In this document: positions 32,794-43,244 of the stretch, one piece after another
Numbering within the stretch: position 1 is the first letter of the stretch
Layout: every line of letters begins with the position of its first letter
Source: Costus lasius
Taxonomy: Eukaryota; Streptophyta; Magnoliopsida; Zingiberales; Costaceae
Assembly (NCBI GenBank): GCA_027563935.2
Contig: CM050449.1
Span: forward strand, 54,329,949 to 54,393,948
Length of the DNA: 64,000 nt
Reading direction: 5' to 3'
Position numbers and translations under genes: made by a program
The notes under the pieces: generated by a model
The model's database searches: none
What the model was told of the DNA's origin: nothing
The model's input: the letters and a program-made list of their open reading frames with translations, nothing else

Positions 32794-35700
32794 CTAATGG
32801 TTGAGAAATCTCAAACCCATATTATTACAGTGCTTCTCATGCTTCTGCTGCGCCAGAGGCTTGGTAAGCGGGTCTGCCAGATTGTCATCTGTATGAACCT
32901 TGCATATTTTGATCTCGCCCCGATCAATGATCTCCCGGATCAAGTGAAACCGTCTCTGTATGTGCTTGGACTTCTGGTGCGACCGTGGTTCCTTTGCTTG
33001 TGCGATTGCTCCAGTGTTATCACAAAAGATAACCAAAGGATCTGCACTCGAAGGAACGACACCAAGTTCTCTCACGAACTTACGAATCCACACTGCCTCC
33101 TTGGATGCTTCCGAGGCTGCAACATACTCGGCTTCTGTTGTGGAATCAGCAACAGTTGACTGTTTGAAACTCTTCCACACCACTACTCCACCATTCAAGC
33201 TAAAAACATAGCCTGATTGCGATCGGAAATCATCCTGGTCCGACTGGAACGAAGCGTCAGTATATCCTTCTATACTGAGTTCTTCCTGACCACCATATAT
33301 CAAGAACATATCTTTGGTCCTCCGCAGATATTTTAAAATGTTCTTGACTGCAATCCAGTGCGCCATACCTGGATTACTTTGGAACCGACTGGTCACGCTT
33401 AACCCGTAAGCGACGTCAGGGCGAGTACACAACATCGCATACATTATGGACCCAATAGCCGAAGCATAAGGCGTATTGTCCATTTCATCTTTCTCAGTCT
33501 GTGTTTGTGGACACTGACTCTTCGAAAGATTCAGACCATGTCTGACTGGAAGATATCCTCTTTTAGAATTCTCTAAATGGAATCTCTCCAGGACTTTATC
33601 GATGTAAGTACTCTGGCACAGCCCGAGAAGCCTCTTAGATCTATCCCTGTAGATCTTCACACCTAATACATAGGCTGCTTCTCCTAAATCTTTCATCTGG
33701 AAACATTTCCTTAGCCATGCCTTAACCGCATGCATTTCAGGAATATCATTTCCAATGATCAAGATGTCATCGACGTAGAGGATTAGGAATGTAATCACGC
33801 TCCCACTAAACCTCTTATATACACACGGGTCATCTTCGTTCTTGATGAAACCAAACTCAGAGATTGATTCATCAAAACGAATATTCCAGCTTCTTGATGC
33901 TTGTTTCAGTCCATAAATGGACTTCTTTAACTTGCATATTTTATGACGATCTGATGGATTAGTGAAACCTTCAGGTTGTGTCATATACACATCCTCATCC
34001 AGATTTCCATTAAGGAAAGCTGTTTTCACATCCATCTGCCAGATCTCATAATCGTAATATGCTGCTATCGCGAAAAGAATCCGAATAGACTTGAACATAG
34101 CTACAGGAGAGAAAGTTTCATCATAATCTATCCCGTAGATTTGTTTGAAACCTTTCGCTACAAGCCTGCCTTTATAGGTAACCACGTTACCATCCATGTC
34201 AATCTTCTTCTTGAAGATCCATTTACAGCCTATAGGGATTACTCCCGGAGGCAGATCAACCAAATCCCAGACTTGGTTATCTGACATGGAGTCCATCTCG
34301 GCTCGCATAGCTTCAAGCCATCTAGCTGACTCCGGTCCACTGACCGCATCCGCATAAGTGAGGGGTTCATCATTGTCAATGATGTAGACTCCGTCATAGC
34401 GCTCAGGCTGACGACGGATCCTTCCCGATCTTCGCGGTTCCCGTGATATCTGAGCCTCAGGTTGTTCAATAACCCGTTCTACTGGCTCAGGCACATCCAC
34501 TTGTGCTTGACTACTTTGTCCTTCCTCTGGATTCTCATCCAGTTTTATTTCTCTCCCACTGGCTTCTTGCAGAAGAAATTCCTTCTCAAGAAATATTGCC
34601 GTCCGAGCAACAAATACTTTGTTCTCTTTGGGATCGTAGAAATAATAACCCTTAGTTTCCTTAGGGTAACCGACAAAGATGCATTTCTCAGATCTGCTCT
34701 CCAGTTTCCCAGAGGCGAGCTTTTTGACATAAGCCTCGCAACCCCAGATCCTGATAAATGTCAAGCTCGGCTGTTTCCCATACCATAACTCGTATGGAGT
34801 CTTAGAAACTGCCTTGGATGGCACTCGGTTTAGTACCTTTGCAGCTGTTTCCAGTGCAAATCCCCAAAAGGAGTATGGAAGAGTAGCCTGACTCATCATA
34901 GAACGAAACATATCAAGTAACGTTCTATTTCTCCTCTCGGACACACCATTCCATTGCGGTGTTCCTGGTGGAGTGAGCTGTGAGATAATCCCACACTCCT
35001 TTAGATAGTCAGTGAACGCATGACTCAGGTATTCTCCACCTCGATCAGAACGAAGTGCCCTGATATTTCGGCCTAGCTGATTTTGTACTTCATTTCTGAA
35101 CTCTTTGAACTTGTCAAAAGATTCACTTTTATGTCTCATTAAATAGACATACCCATACCTACTGAAATCATCAGTAAAGGTAATGAAGTACTGATAGCCA
35201 CCTCTGGCATGTTTACTAAACGGCCCACACACATCACTGTGTATAAGGTCAAGTAAACCTGAAGCCCTTTGACCTTTGTTAGGAAAAGGTGACTTCGTCA
35301 TTTTACCCATTAAACAAGCTTTGCATGTATCAATCTCCTCATAGGAGAATGATCCCAGCAGTCCATGATCATGCAACCGCTTAATGCGCTTCTTGTTGAT
35401 ATGGCCTAAACGACTATGCCATAACAAGGTGCTGTCTTCAGCATACTTGGCTTTCTTAACATCAACATTTTGTATAGAACTTTCCATGTCCAACATGTAT
35501 AACCAATTGTTAATTGAACCAGTTGCATAAACAATATTATCTAAAGATAAAACACACTTTGAAATATTGCATTCAAAGGCAAATCCTTTCCTGACAAGAG
35601 CAGGAATAGAGACAATATTTTTAGTAATACTGGGAACAAAGTAACAACTGTTTAGTTCTAATACAATGCCAGATGGTAATGAGATGAAATAGTCTCCTAC

Positions 35701-36678
35701 AGCAACAGCAGCAACCCGTGCCCCGTTTCCAACGCGTAGGTCCACCTCATGCTGTCCCACCTGTCTTCTTCTCTTGAGTTCCTGTATGTTTGAACAAATG
35801 TGAACTCCACATGCAGTGTCCAACACCCATGAAACAGAAGAAGATGATATCATGACCTCAGTCACAAATATACCTGAGCCAGAAGCAATGCTTCCCCTCT
35901 TGTCTCCTTGGAGCGCTTTACAGTCCTTTTTCCAGTGACCCAGCTGGCCACAGTGGAAACACCTGTTGTCCTTTGACCGCTTAACCTTCTGTTTCAGAGC
36001 CTTGCTGTAACTCTTGACAGGGGCCTTGCCCTTCTTCCCCTTCTTCTTGTTCCTGGAAGGAACCATTAAGACAGAGGTTGAAGGCTTTCCCTTTAGAGTC
36101 TCCTCAGTTGTCAAGAGCATATTCAACAGCTCTACCGGAGTACAATCGATTTTGTTCATATTAAAGTTAATAATGAACGCATCGAAAGAGGGCGGGAGAG
36201 ACTGCAGAATAATGTCTACAGCAAGCTCCTGGTTGATGGTATGCCCCAGTTTCTCCAGAGCCTCCTTGTGCCCAATCATCTTGAGCACGTGAGCTCCCAC
36301 TGGGCTCCCTTCAGCCAGTTTGCTCTGAAAGAAAAGCTTTGTCAGATTATAGCGTTCTGTCCTCACCTGTGCAGCATACAGCATCTTGAGGTTCGCTATA
36401 ATTTCTATAGCCGACATATCCTCATGCTGACGCTGCAGCGGTGGCGTCATAGACGCTAGCATCAGGCAAGCGACATCAATGCTATCATTGACGTGCTTTT
36501 CATAGGCATCACGAACCGCCCTTGCGGCGTTCGCAGCGGGTTGAGGCGGCACAGCCGTCTCGAGGACATACAGTTTCCTCTCAGCCTTAAGAACGATCTT
36601 AAGGTGTCCGAACCAGTCTGAGAAGTTTGGCCCAGCAAACTTCTCCCTTTCCAGTAGGGATCGCACATTGAAGCTCAT
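32794..36678 (-). CDS. A: intact copia gag-pol polyprotein, 1294 aa
   Basis: Single open frame, the only undamaged polyprotein in the window. Gag core runs from residue 1 to about 200 ('LLEREKFAGPNFSDWFGHLK'); zinc knuckle CFHCGQLGHWKKDC (240-253); protease 'WVLDTACGVHIC' (D287); integrase zinc site H421, H426, C452, C455 and DDE residues D482, D545, E581 ('SERRNRTLLDM'); RT from about 800 with 'QMDVKTAFLNG' (881-891) and YVDD (968-971). RNase H has 'SIEGYTDASF', 'STTEAEYVA' and 'HQKSKHIQRRFHLIR'. The order PR-IN-RT-RH defines Ty1-copia. The start ATG was chosen because it aligns with B and D1. Its promoter LTR is disrupted by B, so expression is doubtful. Confidence 0.96.
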   Translation of the reverse strand: MSFNVRSLLEREKFAGPNFSDWFGHLKIVLKAERKLYVLETAVPPQPAANAARAVRDAYEKHVNDSIDVACLMLASMTPPLQRQHEDMSAIEIIANLKMLYAAQVRTERYNLTKLFFQSKLAEGSPVGAHVLKMIGHKEALEKLGHTINQELAVDIILQSLPPSFDAFIINFNMNKIDCTPVELLNMLLTTEETLKGKPSTSVLMVPSRNKKKGKKGKAPVKSYSKALKQKVKRSKDNRCFHCGQLGHWKKDCKALQGDKRGSIASGSGIFVTEVMISSSSVSWVLDTACGVHICSNIQELKRRRQVGQHEVDLRVGNGARVAAVAVGDYFISLPSGIVLELNSCYFVPSITKNIVSIPALVRKGFAFECNISKCVLSLDNIVYATGSINNWLYMLDMESSIQNVDVKKAKYAEDSTLLWHSRLGHINKKRIKRLHDHGLLGSFSYEEIDTCKACLMGKMTKSPFPNKGQRASGLLDLIHSDVCGPFSKHARGGYQYFITFTDDFSRYGYVYLMRHKSESFDKFKEFRNEVQNQLGRNIRALRSDRGGEYLSHAFTDYLKECGIISQLTPPGTPQWNGVSERRNRTLLDMFRSMMSQATLPYSFWGFALETAAKVLNRVPSKAVSKTPYELWYGKQPSLTFIRIWGCEAYVKKLASGKLESRSEKCIFVGYPKETKGYYFYDPKENKVFVARTAIFLEKEFLLQEASGREIKLDENPEEGQSSQAQVDVPEPVERVIEQPEAQISREPRRSGRIRRQPERYDGVYIIDNDEPLTYADAVSGPESARWLEAMRAEMDSMSDNQVWDLVDLPPGVIPIGCKWIFKKKIDMDGNVVTYKGRLVAKGFKQIYGIDYDETFSPVAMFKSIRILFAIAAYYDYEIWQMDVKTAFLNGNLDEDVYMTQPEGFTNPSDRHKICKLKKSIYGLKQASRSWNIRFDESISEFGFIKNEDDPCVYKRFSGSVITFLILYVDDILIIGNDIPEMHAVKAWLRKCFQMKDLGEAAYVLGVKIYRDRSKRLLGLCQSTYIDKVLERFHLENSKRGYLPVRHGLNLSKSQCPQTQTEKDEMDNTPYASAIGSIMYAMLCTRPDVAYGLSVTSRFQSNPGMAHWIAVKNILKYLRRTKDMFLIYGGQEELSIEGYTDASFQSDQDDFRSQSGYVFSLNGGVVVWKSFKQSTVADSTTEAEYVAASEASKEAVWIRKFVRELGVVPSSADPLVIFCDNTGAIAQAKEPRSHQKSKHIQRRFHLIREIIDRGEIKICKVHTDDNLADPLTKPLAQQKHEKHCNNMGLRFLNH

Positions 36679-38472
36679 GGTGTTCGTTGCTGCAGGAATC
36701 TACAACAATGCAAGAACAGCAAGGTCAGTATCAATGTTTAGAATCAATCCAGGACTTAAGAAAGATTCTTTTTCTCACTATTTTATCTGACTGAAAAATC
36801 CATTAAACAGTCCGAAAGAGTAATACTCTTTTAGTGAGATGGGATCCAGATTTCATACTTGGTCTCCGCGTCCCGCTCAGGCGAGATAAGATGCACAGAG
36901 ATGACAAGCACTAATTTCTGGTAGGCTGTCCCAGCCAATCGCCAACCCGTGCGATTCCCCTTCACCTGGGCAATCCAGCAGACTGTGCCAACTGAGTTGG
37001 TACAACACAGTCTCTGATCCCACAGATGGCTGCCTCCATGCGCTACCATATGCGCCACATATGTAGCCTACATGGTCAAGCTGACCCGACCTACTCCCTG
37101 GACCACCACGTGCTATGCTGAGCAACGAGAAGCGATAAATCCCTTCTCTGTAACACGCAGGTGTAATCCAGCACCGTCTGAAGATAGATGGACGTGCCCA
37201 CTGAGTGGGTACAACACGGCTCCAACGATAGTCAGAACAGTGAGGTTTCGCGTCAGAAGGCTTACGAGCTTGATATTTAAGCGTTTGGATTTTAACGGTC
37301 TTTTATCTTCTTCACTATCATGCAATTCCTATGGTGATAGCAGAAGATAAATAAATCATGCTGTTCTACTTATTTAAACAATAAAAGAAAGCATGGATCT
37401 TATGTGGTAAAAGCCCATAGCCTAAGTAAGACCTTAAGATACTTAAGTCTTCACTTGCTCTTCTTGGGTCTTTAGCATCATCTGGTCCAACCCAGGGCCC
37501 TTACGCCAAGAGCACCTCAGGTGCACCACCAGCTGAATGCCCCTCTGGGATGTGTGCCTTTGTGCTCTTGTCTAATCAAAATACATTTTGATCTATCTAG
37601 ACAAGATTGACTCGCAGGTCAATTATACAATAAATTAATTAAAAAGTGATTCGCAGATCACAATAATATTAATTTACAGGTTTAATTCCAGGCACGCAGG
37701 CCCCAGCACAGCACACATTTAACATGGGCAACCCACATAAGAATAAATAAACAAGCATATGGCATCAATCAATCATCATGTGATCCCTTACAAAGAAAAT
37801 AAAATTTTGAAAACCCCATTGGCATCAAATTTTAATTTCCTTATGTGCCCTACAACCTTACAACGGTCCATTGATAGGGATCCACTCAACAATCTAGTTA
37901 GATCCATACCCTTGCATGCACCAAGTCCTTACTGACTCGAGTTGACCTAATGGTCAACCATGCATGCGCCAAGGGTTGAACAACCAACATGAGTTCTGGC
38001 AAGCGGGTGTGACCCCGGGCCTAACTTATGTGTGTTCACAGGTTGTCTCAACCAGACCTCGCTACACGCCTGTGATGCAATCGACCTATAGCCACCTTGT
38101 GCTTGCGCACAGGTGCCATCTGGTCGATCCATCTAGGCTGTCAGATGGTCTGATCAGACTAGGTTGATCTAAACTAGATGATGCTTTCAACCCCATCAAC
38201 CCGTCTAAGGGTTTACAGTAGGCGCAACTTAGATCTAGTCAAAGGCGCGCAAGGAAAGTTTTTGATAAAACAACAACATGTAACATGCGCAATAATGTAA
38301 GCAATATACATGTATCAACAAAATCACCCTTACACATGCGCCACCAAAACAATCTCATATATGCGCCACAAAAAATACTTTCAACTAGTATTATCGCATG
38401 ATGAGAAAACTTAGATCATAAGCGCAAACAAGGATCACCTTAAGCAATCATATGAAACATATAAGATCCTAC
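36679..38472 (-). other. A: 1.8-kb untranslated leader
   Basis: Lies between primer site and gag and holds no gene. It includes the three hairpins listed separately, the block complementary to GGATCCCATCTCACTA next to gag (36838-36847), and AT-rich text near the primer site. The leader of B is colinear with it. Confidence 0.8.
36872..37209 (-). promoter_or_regulatory. A leader: three spaced RNA hairpins
   Basis: Hairpins at 37197-37209, 36988-37000 and 36872-36885 with 5-bp stems CCCAC/GTGGG, CCAAC/GTTGG and CTCGC/GCGGG in RNA sense. The first two lie beside the conserved word TGTTGTAC. Positions relative to gag equal those in B. Confidence 0.65.
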
Positions 38473-38483
38473 CTCTGATACCA
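38473..38483 (-). other. A: primer-binding site, tRNA initiator-Met
   Basis: TGGTATCAGAG on the minus strand, two bases from the 5' LTR border at 38486. Confidence 0.92.
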
Positions 38484-38485
38484 AT

Positions 38486-39725
38486 TGAAGAGTCCCCTTC
38501 GAGGGGGAGCGCAAGCAGATGAAAAACCCTAATTCAGGGGGCGCAAGCATTTTGCTAGGGTTTCATCAAGACAATCGCTTATATGCTCATATAATCAACT
38601 TAGATCTATTGATTGGATCAAGAAGGAGATTCATACCAACGCCATTGCCTTGGAGGTCGGCTTGGAAGAAGAGAGCAACTTAGATCTCCTCCAAAAGTTC
38701 ACACACAAGATGAAGAGCGCTTACTTCCTTGGCGTCCCTTGTGCTAGCAAGGCACCCAAGCTTTCTTGTCGAATGGAAGGGGATGATGAGAGATCAAGCT
38801 TGGCCGAGAGCTCCACACCTTCGTCCACCACTTCTTTCACACGCAAAAATTGCAAGAAGCCAAGTGAAGTTCGATCAACCCCCATTTACCACATGGAGGC
38901 GTTTTGGTTTTCAACATAGAAAACCGCCATCCACAAATGGTAAGTGTTTATGGTTCATGCGTTCACTCCAAGTGAACGCTCGAAACTTCTCACTAATTGA
39001 ACCAAACGTTCACATAGTGAACCGGTTCTATTAGATTTGGTTCAAGATCTCAATTAAGCCAAGCCACTTGGTCTAGACCACATTGAACCCTAAGGCTCAA
39101 GATCTAACCGTTCATCTCCTGATGCTCCTGATCTCACCGATCTAGCATCATCTCTCTCGATCGAAGCTTACCGATCTCAAGCCCTAATCAATCAAACATG
39201 ATCAGACCAGATCTCACTTACAATCAGAGATTAAACCCCTTTAAACTGAACCCAAACAATTCAGTCCACACGATCTGACTCAAGTAAGCCATATCATCAA
39301 ATTGTGCGACCCTGAGGGTTTCCTTTAAATGTCGGTAACGATAACTCACGTTATCATGATCAGTGAGGGGTATCTAGCAACACATCACTATCTCCCGATA
39401 TAAAGGAAAGAGTCTTCCAAGACTACTCCCAAACCACAGCACAAGTGTGAATCCATTCACAAGGCATGCATGTATCCTTTGCCACTGGATGTTCTCATTG
39501 GACAAGCAGGTCAAGCTTGTGACTCCAATATGATGAGCATGATTAGATCAGATGCACATAGTCACCTGGGTATGGCCATACACTTTCTCAATCATCTCAT
39601 CTAGGGGGCCCCTATAGAACACCACACTCCTTCAACAAGGAGACGGCAATCCTCTATCTATCACTAGTGCCCTAACCTGACTCATGATCATTATCCAAGA
39701 TAGTCTATAACCATCATGTTTCAAA
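38486..39725 (-). mobile_element. A: 5' LTR, portion left of B
   Basis: 1240 bp of A's 5' LTR from its 3' end inward. It breaks at tcaaa (39721-39725), the duplicated target of B. The lost continuity separates the U3 start (48842-49289) from the rest by 9.1 kb. Confidence 0.95.
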
Positions 39726-41415
39726 TGTTAGGGTATGCCCTTAAGGCTAATGTTTGAGGCCTGTGGGAATGTATCTGTATCATGTAATAAACTGTTATGT
39801 TTATAAAGGCATGGTTGTTATTCAGTTAGCTACATTGTCTACTGCAATATATGTTCTTCTGAATAATGTCTCAAAGCTGTTCAGCTAGGCTGACATGCAG
39901 TTAAGTCCTTAGTCGATGTATCTTGGTGAACATGAGACAGCCTTGATATGGTTAAGACTAATATGTGTTCTAATCTTATAGGATGCTTCGAGCATGGAAT
40001 AAGATGTAGACTCATGGGTACATTGGATGTACTGGACAGACCCTACTAGGATGTTCAATTGTTTGTCACAATGTGAATATTCCTTGTATATGACAAGTGG
40101 CACATTTCCTCTGACTTGAGATTACTTGTGTTTTCTAAATGATGATTGTCATTATTTTGAGGTAGTTCAATATCATTTGAAACATAATGATTATAGACTA
40201 ACTTGGATGATGAGCTTGAGTCAGGTTAGGGCACTAGTGATAGACATAGGATTGCCGTCTCCTTGTTTAAGGAGTGTGATGTTCTAAAGGGGCCCCCTGG
40301 ATGAGATGATTGAGAAAAGAGTATGGCCATACCCAGGTGACTATGTTCATCTGATCTAATCATGCTCATCATATTGGAGTTACAAGCTTGACACGCTTGT
40401 CCAATAAGAACGTCCAGTGGTAAAGGAAATATGCATGCCTTGTGATTTGATTCACACTTGTGCTGTGGTATGGGTGTAGTCTTGGAAGACTCTTTCCTTT
40501 ATATCGGGAGACAGTGATGTGTTGCTAGATACCCCTCACTGATCGTGATAATGTCAGTTATCGTTACCGACATTTAAAGGAAACCCTCAGGGTCGCACAA
40601 TTTGATGATATGGCTTACTTAAGTCAGATCGTGTGGACTGAATTGTTTGAGTTCAGTTTGAAGGGATTTAATCTCTGATTGTAAGTGAGATCTGGTCTGA
40701 TCATGTTTGATTGATTAGGGCTTCAGATCGGTAAGCTTCGATTGAGAGATTGGATGCTAGATCGGTCAGATCAGAAGCATTAAGAGATCAACGGTCAGAT
40801 CAAGAACCTTGTGGTTTAATTATGATTTGGACTAGTTGCTTGGCTTATTTGGTTTGTGAACCGAACCAAAGTGAACCAGCTCAAATGAGCGCATGGTTCA
40901 AAAGGGTGAAGAGAGATTTGCGACTTGGTGTGCGCATGTGAACGTTGAGAGGTGGTTTGCTATTTTTAGATAGCAACTCCCTAAACGTGACCACGCTCCA
41001 CGCTTCTCTTCTTGACGCCTCTTCTCGCCTCGCCTCTCCACTAGTCGAAACAAGTTTTCTCTTGTGTCGTGAAGAAGGTGGACGAAGAAGGAAAAGAAAA
41101 TTTGCCAAGAAGTTTTCATCCCTTTCCATTCGATCAAGGACACTTTGGAGCCTTGCTAGCACAAGGAGCGACAAAGAGTTTGCCATCATCCTCTTGTGTG
41201 CGAATCCCTTTGGAGAAGAAGCAATTGACTCTTTGCTTCCAAGGCAACATCTAGGCTATGGCGATGGTATGATCGTTTTCATTAATCTTTATTAGCCTTT
41301 TATCGAGTTGATCATTTAACATGCAAGTTGATCCTATAACCCTAATTTCCGCAAGACAAAGTTTTATATGCGCCATCACTTTAGGGTTATGCTCCCCCTT
41401 GAAGGGGACTCTTCA
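39726..41415 (+). mobile_element. B: 5' LTR
   Basis: TGTTAGGGTATGCCC...GGGGACTCTTCA, followed by primer site TGGTATCAGAGC at 41418. The second G-run base differs from the 3' LTR (TGTTGGGG). Open frames inside are duplicated in the 3' LTR and are not genes. Confidence 0.95.
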
Positions 41416-41417
41416 AT

Positions 41418-41430
41418 TGGTATCAGAGCA
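41418..41430 (+). other. B: primer-binding site, tRNA initiator-Met
   Basis: TGGTATCAGAGCA two bases after the LTR end. Confidence 0.93.
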
Positions 41431-41432
41431 GG

Positions 41433-43244
41433 TTCTTAATGTATGTTATGTTGATTGCTTGATGCTTTACGTGATCCATAAATGTGCTAGTCAATAGATC
41501 TAATGTTTTCATGACATGCGTAACTACATACTTGTTGTAGAACATTTGTTGTATTTTGACGCATGTACATAGTATGCGCTTGTAATAGTTTTGTTTCTTT
41601 AAAACTTAAACACTTGCGCGTATATCATTAGATCAAGGCCTTACAGTAAACCCTTAGACGGGTTATTAGGGTTGAAGTCACCCCCTAGGTTGGATCCAAA
41701 AGTCTGATCAGATCATCTGACAGCCTTGATGGGTTGACCACGTAGCACCTGTGCGATAGCACCTGGTGGCTACAGGTCGACTGTAGACAGGCGTGTAGCG
41801 ATGTCTGATTGAGACGACCCATGAACGCACCTGAGTTAGGCCCGGGGTCACACCCGCTTGCCAGACCTCAGTGTGGTTGTTCAGCCCTGGCGCATGCATG
41901 GTTGACCTTATGGTCGACTCAAGTCAGTTAGGACTTGGTGCATGCAAGGGCAGTGGATCTGACTAGGTTGGATGAGTGGATCCCTAGTAATGGACCGTTG
42001 TAAGGTTGTAGGGCAAATAAGGAAAAATTAAAATTGATCCCATGGGGTTTTTCGAAAATTTTAATTTTTATGTTGGATCACATGATTGCTGAATGGATGC
42101 ATATGTTTGTCTATTTAGTCTTATGTGGGCTGCCCATATTAATTGTGTGCTGTGCTGGGGCCTGCGTGCCTGGGATTTAAATTGTAAATTAATTATTGTG
42201 ATCTGCGCATCACATTGCTTTAATTTATAAAATGTAATTGACCTGCGTGTCAATCTTGTCTAGATAGTTAAATTTGTAATTTAATTAGACAAGAGCACAG
42301 AGCACACTTGGCAGAGGCGCATGCAGCAGTGGCTTGACCAGGTGGGAGGTCTAGGGTTCGACCCTAGGACCAGGCGCATTTTCCTGGTGGGCGCACCAGA
42401 GCTGCAATTGGCGCTTGGGCCCTGGTATGGGCCAGATGAGCAGCAAAAGACCCATGAAGAGCAAGTGAAGACTTAAACTAGGTTAAGGTCTTCTAGGGCT
42501 ATGGGCTTTTACCACATAAGAACCATGCTTTCTTTTATTGCTTATATAAGTAGAACAGCATGTTTTAATTTATCTTCTGCTATCACCATAGGAATTGCAT
42601 GATAGTGAAGAAGATAAAAAGACCGTGAAAATCCAACGCTAAATATCAAGCTCGTAAGCCTTCTGACGCGAAACCTCACTGTTCTGATTATCGTTGGAGC
42701 CGTGTTGTACCCACTCAGTGGGCACGTCCATCTATCTTCAGACGGTGTGGGATTACACCTGTGTGTTACAGAGTAGGGATTTATCCCTTCTCGTTGCTCA
42801 GCATAGCACATGGTGGTCCAGGGAGTAGGTCGGGTCAGCTTGACCATGTAGGCTACATATGTGGCGCATATGGTAGCACATGGAGGCAGCCATCTGTGGG
42901 GTCAGAGACTGTGTTGTACCAACTCAGTTGGCACAGTCTGCTGGACTGCCCAGATGAAGGGGAATCGCACGGGTTGGCGATCGGCAGGGACTGCCTACCG
43001 GAGATTAGTGCTTGTACTCTCTGTGCATCTTATCTCGCCTGAGCGGGACGCGGAGACCAAGTATGAAATCCGGATCCCATCTCACTAAAAGAGTGTCTAC
43101 TCTTTCGGGCTGTTTTGTTGGATTTTTCAAGCCAGATAAAATAGTGAGAAAAAGGAATCTTTCTTAAGTCCTGATCGATTCTTATACATTGATACTGACC
43201 TTGCTGTTCTTGCATTGTTGTAGATACCTGCAGCAACGAACACC
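41433..43244 (+). other. B: 1.8-kb untranslated leader
   Basis: Colinear with A's leader and without a gene. It differs mainly around 42310-42390, where B has about 65 extra bases containing the tRNA T-arm-like word 'agggttcgaccct'. The 3' 540 bp contain the hairpin triplet. A long leader between primer site and gag is known for BARE1. Confidence 0.8.
42710..43047 (+). promoter_or_regulatory. B leader: three spaced RNA hairpins
   Basis: 42710-42722 CCCAC-TCA-GTGGG; 42919-42931 CCAAC-TCA-GTTGG; 43034-43047 CTCGC-CTGA-GCGGG. Spacing is 209 and 115 bp, against 210 and 112 in D1. The word TGTTGTAC precedes the first two. Stem changes relative to D1 are compensatory. Confidence 0.7.

Noticed and set aside
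32797..36668. Plus-strand open frames opposite A's gag-pol (such as 32797-33159, 33976-34284, 36014-36292)
   Set aside because: They are antisense shadows of an intact conserved polyprotein, and recur opposite B.
42542..43088. Frames in B's leader (such as 42761-43042, 42861-43088) as small leader proteins
   Set aside because: Frames overlap on both strands and cover the structured hairpin region; stem changes preserve pairing rather than coding.
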